Below the pieces are notes generated by a model. That model searched no databases. It was given only the letters and a program-made list of their open reading frames with translations, and had not been told where the DNA came from. A DNA stretch of 64,000 nt from Tuctoria greenei (taxonomy: Eukaryota > Streptophyta > Magnoliopsida > Poales > Poaceae). A program made the translations under genes and the position numbers. This document shows positions 20,722-31,115 of the stretch, piece after piece (position 1 is the first letter of the stretch; the number at the start of each line of letters is the position of its first letter). The stretch spans positions 253,485,097-253,549,096 of the forward strand of contig JAYESD010000001.1 of NCBI GenBank assembly GCA_036927565.1, given 5' to 3'.

Positions 20722-21664
20722 TATTATCTAAAAATATGCTAATTTGCATTAGGAGATCAAACTGGCAAAGGTTATAAGTCAGCTACAGATATATTCCAAT
20801 GTTCAGCATTTTACCATTTTCTTAGTATCTAGACGTCCAAAGATTGTTATGTTAAAGAAACAATGTTTTAATACATCGCTAATGTTTGTACATGATAATA
20901 GAGTAACTACTTCAACGAATACACATATGAATATAATATACATACCATCCATTTTACAACCTTCCGTCCATAATCATCACCGTTGTTGAAAACTTCATTG
21001 TGGGCAGCAGGGATGACTCTCATGAGTTCATTATGTATCCACTATTTTCTTTGTGGCATTCTGCATAACATTATTTGCAAGTACAACAAAGATAACCTCT
21101 TCGTAGTAGAAGATGTGCAAAATTCAGATTTCCATGTTTCAACAACTCCTCAGTGGTAACGACCATGAGAGATACACCACTTTTGACAAATCTTTCCTTT
21201 TGTTAGGTATAACATTATATGAACAAGTATAATGACGCTTGTATGTTATCCTTGTTTCATGAGGAAACTATCACACAACAAGAGCAGTTTAGAAAAATAC
21301 CTGAAGCTGACTTATAACTTTTGCCACTTTGAGCTCCTAATACAAATGAGCATAGTTTTTACATATTAAGCACATCACACACACACACACACACACGCAC
21401 CGCGCGTACACACACACACAAACAAACAGAAACACACGCGCGCGCGCACACACACACACACAAGGTTTCATAAATAAAAAAAATAGTGGAATCTGAGGTA
21501 AAAGTTCCAGCAACTTCAATGAGGTTGCAAGAATCCCGTAAGAATGCAATTTTTTAAGCAAAAAAGTTTTTTCTTTAGGAAGCTGAAATGCCTAAGCAAA
21601 GTGTAAATTTCCTATATATGACTTATAAGATGAAAAAGGTATTTGATTTGTGGTTGAAGTAATA
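20722..21664. other. Inverted-repeat arrangement of core sequence; no gene recognised
   Basis: About 20,575-20,790 (forward) and 21,302-21,520 (inverted) are arms of an imperfect inverted repeat about 510 bases apart, both containing TG or CA tracts. The right arm runs into the sequence where the MULE inserted. Between the arms, 20,945-21,055 has a short open frame on the minus strand (VFNNGDDYGRKVVKWM) that could be an exon piece, but it is too short to name. Confidence 0.5.
21376..21462. repeat. CA/CG dinucleotide tract
   Basis: Two CA runs separated by CGCACCGCGCG and AAACAAACAG interruptions, with a (CG)n core near 21,438. It is the inverted counterpart of the TG tracts in the other core copies. 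Confidence 0.9.
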
Positions 21665-21673
21665 TATGATAAA

Positions 21674-22055
21674 GAGTAAAATGCGCTGGCGGTAAACGAA
21701 CTTGTAGGGGTGTGTCAAATAGGTCCACGAACTATTAAAACGTATTAAGAGACCCCTAAACTAATTATGTGGTTTAGCAGCCGTCCATAGTACAAGGTTG
21801 TGTGTCCACGTGGCGGACACGTCATCAGCGAAGGGACACGGTGGATTGGAAACATTTTGGAGTTAGGCCCCCTATAGTTTTGAGATTTGACACGCAGATT
21901 TGTTTTCCTAGTACGTAACAGAGGCGCTAGTATCGGGGCGCAGAGGCCAGACCGGCAAGGGCAATGAGCGCCGCTTGGCCTCCACCGGAAGGGTGACGGC
22001 ACGGCTTGGCCTCGACGGGAGAGCGACGGGCGCCGCATTTGGCCATCGGGCACCG
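21674..22055 (+). repeat. MULE left terminal inverted repeat
   Basis: Matches the reverse complement of 41,861-42,239 almost throughout, with scattered substitutions, up to the shared CATCGGGCACCGC. It contains GC-rich sequence towards its inner end. Such long TIRs carry the transposase binding sites and often the promoter. Confidence 0.92.
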
Positions 22056-22260
22056 CATCTAGGCGCCCGGCCGCATCTGGGCGCCAAGCGGGAGAGGGCG
22101 ACGGGCGCCGCGTCCAGGCACCGAGCAGGAGAGGGCGACGGGCGCCGCGTCCAGGCGCCGAGCGGGAGAGAGCGTCGGCCGCATCTAGGCGCCGAGCTGG
22201 AGAGGGCGACGGGCGCCGCGGGCGTTGATCGGGAGAGGGCAACGGGCGTCGATCGACGAG
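22030..22260. repeat. GC-rich 37-bp minisatellite next to the MULE left TIR
   Basis: Units beginning GGAGAGGGCGACGGGCGCC start at about 22091, 22128, 22165 (varied) and 22199, giving a 37-base period with one 34-base step. The right end of the MULE has at most a single unit, so the array expanded on one side only. The long ORFs through it on both strands are repeat artefacts. Confidence 0.8.
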
Positions 22261-22599
22261 CTTGCTGTGGTGTTCTTCGGGCGCCGATTGGGAGCGTATC
22301 GTGGGGTTCTTCAGGCCCCCATTGGGTGTAAGGATGGTTGCAATTTTGCGGCAACAAGGGGAACCGCCGCCTCTCTACAGTATGATCATATTTTCTTCCA
22401 TACTTCTCTGTGTTTGATTCTTGTATGTAATGTTGTACGAGATTTCAAAATGTTCTTCCAATTTGGTTAGAGTTTGGGGTTTGTGAGAATAATTTTGTTC
22501 AGTTCAGTAATGAAGACAGAAGTTATACTGGATTCATGTGAATTTTATTTTCGTTGTAAGACTATTTTGTTCTAAGCAACATTTTTATACTGTTGTACT

Positions 22600-22989
22600 A
22601 GGTGTTGATGATGAGCTGTTTTCAGTTGAGGTGCACCATGGAGGTTTCTTTGTTGGTCAAGGGGGAAACAGAGCTTACATCGATGGCAAAGTCAATTGGT
22701 TAGATTATTGTGAGAAAGACAGTTGGTCTCCATTATGGTTCGATGACTTTATAAGTGAGCTTGGTTATGATCGAACACCAACTTTGCGGGTTTATTGGTT
22801 GTTGCCCGATAAAAGTCTTGCAGATGCGCTACGGGTAGTTTCAACAGATGCAGACACATTGGTTATGACTAGCATTGTGGACAAAGTGAATGATTTGATA
22901 GTGTATTTCGATCATGATGACAACATTGCAGGTATTAATTGGGATGATATTGTAGTAAATCCAGTTGCAACATTGCCAAAAGTTATGAG
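22600..22989 (+). pseudogene. MULE transposase N-terminal part (PB1-like domain), interrupted
   Basis: The frame reads LFSVEVHHGGFFVGQG, YIDGKVNWLDYCEKD, FDDFISELGYDRTPTLRVYWLLP and VYFDHDD, a pattern known from the PB1-like domain at the N-terminus of many plant MULE transposases. The exon start is not clear: CTAG just before GTTGATGATGAG near 22,601 could be a splice acceptor, with a start further upstream. The frame is cut after the second base of a codon at 22,989 by the Gypsy LTR and resumes in phase at 38,705. Confidence 0.75.
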
Positions 22990-23676
22990 TGTAAAACCCC
23001 AATTTTATGGCATGTTAAGTTCATATGGGTTTTGTGATCCACTATTTTAGATATCCAATATAATGGTGCACATGAACTATGCCATCCAAAACTTTTCTTG
23101 CACTCATTGTTAAATTCTTTTAACATGGGTATTGGACTTCACCATGAATCCAAATTATATTCTATTCACCCTTTTTAAGAATAAGAATTTTTGGATAAGA
23201 TTTAGTAAGCAATGCAAAATGAAGCCCTAATAAGCTCTAACCCAAATATTCAAATTAAGGGCTCTAAATTTTTCCATGAGCTCCTAAATTCCTCAATAGC
23301 ATGTTTACAAAGTTTCAAGATTTTAGAAACTCATCTACTATTTTATTTGAGGTGCTTGGTGAATTTGAATCAAATTCAAATCTGAATTTTTAATTCTTCT
23401 CCAACTTCTTTAAACATAAGATTTGAGTTCACCATTGTGTTCAGAATAATTCATTTGCCATCTCCACAAAATTTCATGATTTTTGGAGTTGATCTTCTAT
23501 TTTTAAATGAATTTAGTAACTGAACTGTGGGGAGTATCACTGGACAGTGGGCCCCACATGTCAGCTCCTCTTTGAATGGATCAGCTCGATCCCGCCATCT
23601 CTGTACCGACGCACCTCCGCTCGACACCGCGCGCGCATGCAGCTCCAGCGAGCTGCCTGCCTGCTCGCCGCGGCCC

Positions 23677-23684
23677 TATAAAAG
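23677..23684 (+). promoter_or_regulatory. TATA box of the 5' LTR (TATAAAAG)
   Basis: TATAAAAG in a GC-rich setting about 690 bases into the LTR, with a pyrimidine-rich CTTCACTCCTC about 30 bases downstream suited to the transcription start. The same motif is at 35,572-35,579 in the 3' LTR. Confidence 0.75.
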
Positions 23685-26600
23685 GCCGGCCGAAGCTCCC
23701 TTCACTCCTCATCCCCGATCGCAGCTCCACTGCCTCGCGACTCTTCTTCCGCCGCGCGCCATCGCCGCCGCTCGCCACTGCTCCGCGGAGTGCCGCCGTT
23801 CCGCGCCGTTTCAAGCCAAGCTCCAAAGAGCAAAAAGGTGCGCCTGATCAAACTCTAGCTCATGGTACAAACCATTTCCCTTATCGTTGAAGCATGAGCG
23901 AGTTATTGTTCGTTTCCCCTACGGCCGAAAGTAGATAACTAGCTAAGTTTTCATGTCGATTCCTTTTCTGCAAGCAATCATCCTTTGCAATTGCTTAGAG
24001 ATAGTTTCTATAGACCCTAGCGCTCCTGTCTGAGCAAGAACCATTAAGAATCATCGAGCAACGGCTCTGAATTTCGAGTTTTGCTCGCCGCCGGTGAGAA
24101 AACCTCGGTTCACCGTCGAGCTCGTGATTCCCGGCAACTCACTCCCCTTCTACGCCCAGGTCCTTGAACTCCATCGTCCCAGAAAGGTTTTGGAGGAATT
24201 CCCAAGTGATTTGAGCTACGCTGGAGCGAGTTCTATGTTTTCCGAGCGCTCATCGCCGCCGCCACCGTCGCACGACCTTTTCCGGCGAGCTTCAGGACCC
24301 ACTGACCTCACCATCGTGCTCAGCGACCCCAAAAACCCCCAGGCGGCAAGTTTCCGCGAGTCTGGTCCGTTGGTTTGGCCGGCGGCGAGCTCGCCGGCGA
24401 GCCACCGTCCCGGGTGCTGCTCCGCGCGAGCACCAGCCCGAGGTAGACGATGACCCCATCGGGTCCCACCTGCCATTCACTGCAGGATCACGGTGCGGCT
24501 GAGATCTAGTGTGGCTGCGCGCTTTAATTCTGTGGACCCCAGTGCTGCCTCAACCAGAATGCGCCACGTGGTCTTTTGGATATATTTAATTCCAGAAATT
24601 TGTCCAAACTTCTAAATTGAATATCTATCTGTAGAATACTCCAAATTCATTCAAACAAATTTTGTTTGAAAGCGCTTGAGCTCTAGTTTCGCTCAGTACC
24701 AATTAGGCTCTGTGAAAATAAATATTTAATTCTGTAGAAATTAATCTTTCCCAAGTAAAATGCAATTTTTTCCAGATGAAGTACTCCCTGGAAAAATCCA
24801 CAAAAATTCACATAACAATTATTGTCCTTCTCTTGACTACCAGCAAAAATTTGGGAGCCATTGCACCTGTTTTAACCTCTGTATAATTCAATTATCTCTT
24901 TTAGTTATTGAATTTTCACAGATATGCAGATGCTTTATTATGCCCCAAATTTGGACTGAATCTTCCACTGGTCATACCTTAGCTCCTGTAAAAATCTTGG
25001 ATTTAATGGACCTCATATTCTAGTCTTAATTCAATTTCAAACTGAATATTGACTAAATGCTTAAAAGTTCAATTACAAGACAATTCCAGAAATTCTTGTC
25101 AACTTAGAAACTCAATAAATTCTTCACCAAGGCTTATAAATTTATGAAACCACTTTTGCTAGGACCAGGACAATTTTCTCTATCTTGACTATCAACTGAT
25201 GGCTATATTCGAGCTACAGATTCATCTCTAAAAATTGTGGAAGTTATTTGCTTGCCATACTCTTAGAGACCACACTCTACTTTGATCATCTCCTGTTCTT
25301 TGCAAGAACTTCTGTAGTATTCCCTAAATACCTAATTCAACATTCCCAAGCCAAATAACTAATTATCCTATAATGGTCACCATAAATTAAAATCCTGGTC
25401 TTGATATTAAATATTTTCAAAGTCATTCATACCGTATTTTATGCATATCGTATAGTAACCGAAGTCGAGGAGGAGTCAGAGGCCTGGGAAGAGCATCTTC
25501 CAATTTCTATCTCAGAACCTGACCTGCAACAAGGCAAGCCCCGGTTTGCATTTAAGACGTTTATAAACTTTTGCTTTATCACTATGATGAGTAGTATATG
25601 AATTGTGCATTACGTTTAGGGTGAATGATACTCCACATGCATGACCAAAAATCCCAGGGTTTATTTGGCACGAGTTACAGTTTGACCTGTAGTAACTGCT
25701 TTGCTAATGCATAGGAAATCCGGTAGAAGTCGAGTAGTTGGAATGTACTCACGAGAGATGTATCTCACAGGATTGGTTGAATAGAAAATGGCTTAATATA
25801 ATGAAATTGAGACCGGGCAGGGAATGGATAGGAAGCGGCGAGAATTGAGTCTCGGTCGCATAGCCCTGCCTGTGTCGATTAAGCCCCGTCCGTATGCAGC
25901 CCCATCGGACAAGCTTGAATTGTACCAGCAATATAATGGACATATGGAATCCAATAAACTGATGTAACTTGATAACTGGGATGTCGAGACCCATTAACTC
26001 ACCATCGATAGGGGTGGGTTGAGGACAGTAAGGTGTAAATCGGTCGGCGGACACATGAGGTGTTCCGTGCGGAGACCTTCTGTTTGCGGAGGTGAGACGG
26101 GCTCAGCATTCGAGTTTCTTGTGAAAGGTGGCCATATACGCCTAGTACTAAAGTGTTATGTAGGTACAGGTGTGCTCGCCGACACTTCCGAACAACGTAT
26201 GTGTCGTGTTGTCCGGGTGTGTCCTGATTGCAATCACTGTCCCTCGCAGTAATAGAGTACCACTTGTTCACTGAGCGGTGACGTAGTAAATACTAAAGAA
26301 GTCAGAAAAGTCATATGGTATTGAATTATAATTACTTTGCAACCTTGTTTGGTTTAGAGATAGTATAACTAAAGATTTTCAATTTCCCCATACTTTAGCT
26401 GTAATAGCACTATGTGCTTTGGGCATGTCATATCATCGGTAAAGCGTTTCTTGTTTGATTGTGGAGCCCATGATGTGCCGTGCTCAGAGAATGTCATTTG
26501 CTACTTAAAACTTGATTATAAGGATCCACTTGTAGGTGAGTCATTTATGCTATTCCTTACCTATGTTTAGTGTCCCCTTGCATATGTCTAGTGAGACGGT

Positions 26601-26875
26601 TAAGTCTTGCTGAGCCTTATGCTCACGTTTGCAGTTAACAAGTTTTTGCAGGTTACTCTGTTGAGGATGGGTTTAACGATGAGGCAACACCCCCTCCAGG
26701 GTGTACAGCCGAGTGGGAACCCTGCACGCCGCCATAGTTTGCGTGTTGCTAGTGCAAAGTATCCCAGGCATGGATAACTTTTCTTTTGCATAGCTAGTGC
26801 CGAGAGCGTAGCTATGATATATATATATATATATTTCTTTTCCTATAGTATTGTAAAAACTTCCGCTGTGTATTA

Positions 26876-26881
26876 AATAAA
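26876..26881 (+). terminator. Probable LTR polyadenylation signal (AATAAA)
   Basis: AATAAA followed by GT/T-rich GGTCTTGTACTTTATTC, about 110 bases before the LTR end. If it is used in the 3' LTR copy (near 38,586), the transcript's repeated R region would be about 3.2 kb. Confidence 0.5.
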
Positions 26882-26990
26882 AGACTTGGTCTTGTACTTT
26901 ATTCTAGTTCTATTCTTGTATACTGTTGGGTGTCGCATCGCACGACACCACCCAATGAGATCCTCGGATGTGTGGATTCTGGTCCCCACA

Positions 26991-28969
26991 GACATGGTAT
27001 CAGAGCATCTTTGGGAACAGTGTACCTGAAAGGAACATATTTTCAAAAATTAGGAACTTGAGTGAGGAATTAGTTATATGCCTTTATAAGGAGTAATACT
27101 AGTATAAGTTATAAAGGTGGTAAACTAACTATGTGTTATTATATTCTGTAACGACGCTCTGACATCAGGTAAGAGGTAAGGTACGCCACCGAGAGCGGAT
27201 CAATCTCGGTAAGCTCCGCATACGAGAGGTGGTATGTGAAATTTCCGTGGCTTGGCACGGAAAGTCAATATGAGTCTTTGAAACTTTCCATGTTTCTGAG
27301 AACATATGACACGCGGTACCCCAGCGTGGCACAAAGTTAGAGGGAAACCCCGTCGGGTGGTATGTAACCCGATAGTGTGTTCTCATATCTATGAGAACAT
27401 GCGAACACGTATGCCCGAGCGTGTATAAGCCGGATCGTACGGGAGTCTTTGCTGTACAGACGTATTTACAGCCATGTACCTCGAGGCATGACCTCGCTCG
27501 AGGGCGACTCACTCCAGAGTCATATGCTTTTACTTTCAATTATAATTGTATATTGTGGTTACCTGTTCTGTTTCACTGCTGCCGTACGGCGTGCCCGTGC
27601 CAGGGGATTGTTTGCTTTCTACAGGGACACTAATTTCGGTAGAGGACCGTGTAGAAACCGTTTGCGAGAGAACGATATAGGAACCACCTATAGACGTAAC
27701 CGGATGTACCAGATAGAATTTCCTTTCGTGAGGCATGTAGTACCGTCAGTATCAAACATGATACTAGACCCTCCCCACCGACAGAATGGTTGCATTGTGT
27801 TTTGAGAAAGTCCGATTATCAGATGCTGGTAATTTCGGGCTCATAAAAGGAACTCCAACTTGTTAAGGTAGATAGAACCAAGATTCTTGTTTTCTGGTTG
27901 AAGTGGCTCAACTTCGCCAGGCTGTAATCTTGGTTAGCAATTAGATAACATAAGAGTATCCTACATAGATGGAAAGCTCGTAAAGACCTCTCCAACTTTC
28001 CTGTTGACCATAAAGACAGAAAAGCTTGTTAATCTGTTAAAAACTGGGGTTTACTGTAATTACTCCATATGAACCCACCTTTGTACCCGTTTCTGTATTC
28101 TTGCCATAACTCACTGTAGAAAAGTCCACTGCCTTATTGGAATATATGTTTGAGAAGGGTAGGCGGAGATTTACGAGTTTGTTATGGGAAGTCTTTCCTG
28201 ATTTTTATTTGGAGTTTAACCAAATTGGGAAGTCAGCGCAGTGAACTGCATGACTGCTGATGCAAACCAGTCAGTTTTACTGTTAAGTTTGGATAGCTAT
28301 AACTCATAATCCAGAACAGTGATATGGTTACACCTATACATTTCTGGAAATCTTAGGAAGTCATCTATCAACTTTATTTATCGCTCCTGACCTGGATCTA
28401 GGTATAGCTATGCCTAATTCCATTTGTCGCAAATTTGGTTCCTGCAGTCCAGAACTTGGAACAATTTGCACATAATTGTGAATTTATGCATAATACCTAC
28501 ATGACAAGGTTTTCGTGGTGGAACTTCTTTAGTTCTGGATTGTTAACACGATGTTACTCAATGTTTATTTTGACATTACCTCAATATCTTATCATGATAA
28601 ACCTGTATAGATTGTGGAGATAAGCCCATATACAGGAGAGGTTCTGTCAAAATTTTCAGAACCCTTGAGTCAACTCAAAACCGGTATAGATTGTTCATAC
28701 TAGTTCAACAGTAGCTGTATGAGTACAATCTGGAAAGGTTTTGAAGTGTACTACAACTTTTGTATTCAACTTAAATTTTAGTTCTGACTTCTTCTGTATG
28801 AAACTTACGGGTTAATGCAGACAGGTCGGCTGGAACGGAACTGTGATCATTTCCAGTTTGCAGCTTTCTTGGATCATTTGATACTGGATAGTTTCTTGGA
28901 TCCAAAATTATCAGTGATTAAGTTGAATACTTATACTGTATATTGATATACTGGTATGCTTGTCCACAG
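26991..28969 (+). other. PBS and untranslated leader of the Gypsy element
   Basis: Four bases after the LTR, TGGTATCAGAGC at 26995-27006 is the tRNA-iMet primer site. About 1.96 kb of leader follows. ORFs on both strands (27,165-27,805) are short, unrecognised and lack element domains. The leader ends in TGTCCACAG directly before the ATG of the next ORF, which resembles a 3' splice site. Confidence 0.75.
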
Positions 28970-29932
28970 ATGGCAGCACCCAGAATTCAGTTACCAAATG
29001 GATGGGTGTTCTCAACGTGTACCGGACACGCCGGACTTCCGGACGTGTTTGTGAAATTGCTTCGCCAATTTGGCTACCGGAAGTGGCCTAAGTATTGGGG
29101 CAAGAAATTCCAGGAAAGCGGTATGTGTAGTTGCACCATCTATGTTGATGTGCCTGCTGGTCCACCGCATCTCGGATGGGCTCCATTCTCCATCAAGGTT
29201 AAAGGGTTAATATTGGAAGAAACGTGGAGCTACGCCGCAAGTGTTGCCATAGGGAGATTCTGCAAACTCCATGGCAATAGTCTGGTGGGTACTCCATATG
29301 AATTCTTTCCAGTTACCGGCAGGGCTTCCGAAGCTTGGGCAACCCATTTGCTTAGGGAGGTAGAAAATCATGGCGAAACTTCCACGACTGCTTTAGCGGT
29401 GTATGCAGCCGCATCCCATCGCGAGAAGGGAAATCAAAGGGCATGCATAAAAGAATTGACGGACAATCTGAAGCAAGCCATGGCTCGAGCAGATCACTTT
29501 GAGTGGGCAAATGACGGACTTAGGGATATGATAGCTCCTCTCAACCATCGTTTGAATATCAGGGAGAATCAATGGCATGACGCTGTAAGGGATTTAGCCG
29601 CGTCTCGCCAGGAGACTCTAGAAATGGAGACTGAGTTAGGGGCAAGCCTACATTATGGACACCATCGGGACACTCAGTTGAACGCAGTGACTGTGGACCG
29701 GGATAAGTCCAGGATGCAGGCTCAGAGCTGGAAGACCAGCTGTGAGCAGGCTCAGCAAGAGAATGAGGCCTGGGGGATGTTTATGATACAGGCAGATTAA
29801 AAAGCTATGGCTGCCAAGAAGACGTTGATGTTGAATGATGTATCAACTTCTACTCCAGCACCCGTATCAGTGGTTCCTAGCCCTGAAGAAGAAGAAGAAG
29901 AAGACCCAGAGGAACTTGAATACGTCAAGTAG
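28970..29932 (+). pseudogene. Additional ORF upstream of gag, with one internal stop
   Basis: ATG at 28970, open for 276 codons to TAA at 29798-29800; the same frame then stays open to TAG at 29930-29932, ending in an acidic EEEEEEDPEELEYVK tail, so the first stop is probably a mutation. Residues about 1-130 look globular (LPNGWVFSTCTGHAG, KYWGKKFQESGMCSCTIYVDVP, GTPYEFFPV); about 150-275 is polar, Gln/Glu/Arg-rich and likely coiled coil. It resembles unnamed transposon-associated grass proteins known to me only as hypothetical. Extra ORFs between LTR and gag are known in some plant Gypsy elements, but the role of this one is unknown. It is not gag, pol or an envelope by any motif seen. Confidence 0.7.
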
Positions 29933-30302
29933 AGCGTATTGAAGTGAGATGTGGTAGCACTTCCGCCAACACAGGGCAACATATAGTTAAATGGTTGCTA
30001 GTGTTTCTCTTTTGTGACCATGTTTGTGTCATATTAAGAGTAATGGTTGTGGTGTCTAGATAATTAGATGAGTATGACATGTCAGGAAGACCAAGTATGG
30101 TAGAGATGTATTTCCATAAAGGGAGTCCATCATTTTGGGTTTACTACTGTAAACTTGGTCATGAGATGATATATTTTGTATAAAGTTTATGCTTTATCAA
30201 TATATGTAAATGTTATGCATCGTCTATTATTATCTACTGCATTTGTAAGGGAGGATGAACTTGAGGCAATGGGACTTACAGTGTTAATCGTTGTATTGCA
30301 GT
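29933..30302 (+). other. Spacer between the extra ORF and gag
   Basis: AT-rich with no ORF of note. It ends in GTTGTATTGCAG followed by TATGG of the gag start, again like a 3' splice site. Confidence 0.55.
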
Positions 30303-31115
30303 ATGGTGCGTACTCGTACAGCCTCAGAGGTGGGAGGATCTAGTGGAGGACAGGGGGATGACACACCACCCCCGGGGCAGAATACGCCTCAGACGCAACC
30401 ACCTCCACACCCTCCAACCACACTCCCCAGGAGTCTCGCGGAGGTTCTCGCTGCAGTGCTCGGCTCGCGCGACGAGCAAACCGAGTTACTGCGGACATTG
30501 GTGCAGCACTCGTCCCGTCGAGGGGGACGACAGGATGATGGACCGCGTCATCAATATCAGAGTTCCTACTCTGATTTCGTATCGACGCATCCACCGATCT
30601 TCAGGGAGGCCGACGAACCTTTGGAGGCGGACAATTGGCTCCGCTCCATTGAAGGGAAGTTCGGTTTACTCAACATAACCGAACCGCAAAAAGCGCTGTT
30701 TGCAGCACAACAACTCCAGGGGTCTGCCGGCGCATGGTGGGCCAATTACCTTGTAGCACGCCCCGCCGGCCATGTCATAAGCTGGGCCGAATTCCGGGAG
30801 GCGTTCCACGCCTACCATGTTCCTCCCGGAATTATGAGGAGGAAGCTTCAAGAGTTCTTGGAGCTAAGACAGGGAGGAAGGAGTGCATACGAGTACTCCA
30901 AAGCATTCAATCACTTGGCCCAATACGCTCAGGACCAAGTGAATACCGAGGATCGGAAGCGTGAATGCTTCTACAAGGGTTTGAACTACAAGTTGAAGGA
31001 CAAGCTAGTCCTGTTCAACCGCGGCAACTTCAACGACATCGTCAATGCTGCCATAATGCAGGAGGACGCCACACGCGAGCTGTCCTCCGATAAAAAGAAG
31101 AGAGGTGCTCCGTAG
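30303..31115 (+). pseudogene. Gypsy gag, ending at an in-frame TAG
   Basis: ATG at 30303 (MVRTRTASEVGGSSGG), a Pro/Gln-rich N-terminus, then the retrotransposon gag capsid region (FREADEPLEADNWLRSIEGK, QGSAGAWWANY, ISWAEFREAFHAYHVP, FLELRQGGRSAYEYSKAFN, DRKRECFYKGLN). It stops at TAG 31113-31115; the downstream pol frame, which holds the zinc knuckle normally belonging to gag, is in the same phase with no other break. The TAG is thus probably a nonsense mutation, although readthrough control cannot be excluded. Gag forms the particle and packages RNA. Confidence 0.85.

Larger units (their letters stand above)
22990..26990 (+). repeat. 5' LTR of the Gypsy element (4,001 bp)
   Basis: Starts TGTAAAACCCC and ends GGTCCCCACA. 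The TATA box is at 23677-23684 and a polyadenylation signal AATAAA at 26876-26881. Short ORFs such as the one at 24,094-24,453 are not kept to the same end in the 3' LTR and are not taken as genes. It retains about 250 bases (25,355-25,606) that the 3' LTR has lost. Confidence 0.93.

Noticed and set aside
21745..22357. Long Arg/Pro/Ala-rich ORFs on both strands
   Set aside because: They run through the GC-rich 37-bp minisatellite and MULE TIR; repeat artefacts.
23527..23890. Overlapping GC-rich ORFs around the LTR TATA box
   Set aside because: Open in several frames on both strands because of GC content, and they overlap the promoter; no family recognised.
24094..24453. Possible protein gene in the Gypsy LTR (MRKPRFTVELVIPGNS...)
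   Set aside because: The matching frame in the 3' LTR ends differently, there is no known domain, and it lies in the GC-rich LTR transcript leader; most likely non-coding.
27165..27805. ORFs on both strands in the Gypsy leader
   Set aside because: Short, mutually overlapping, no motif; leader sequence between PBS and the extra ORF.
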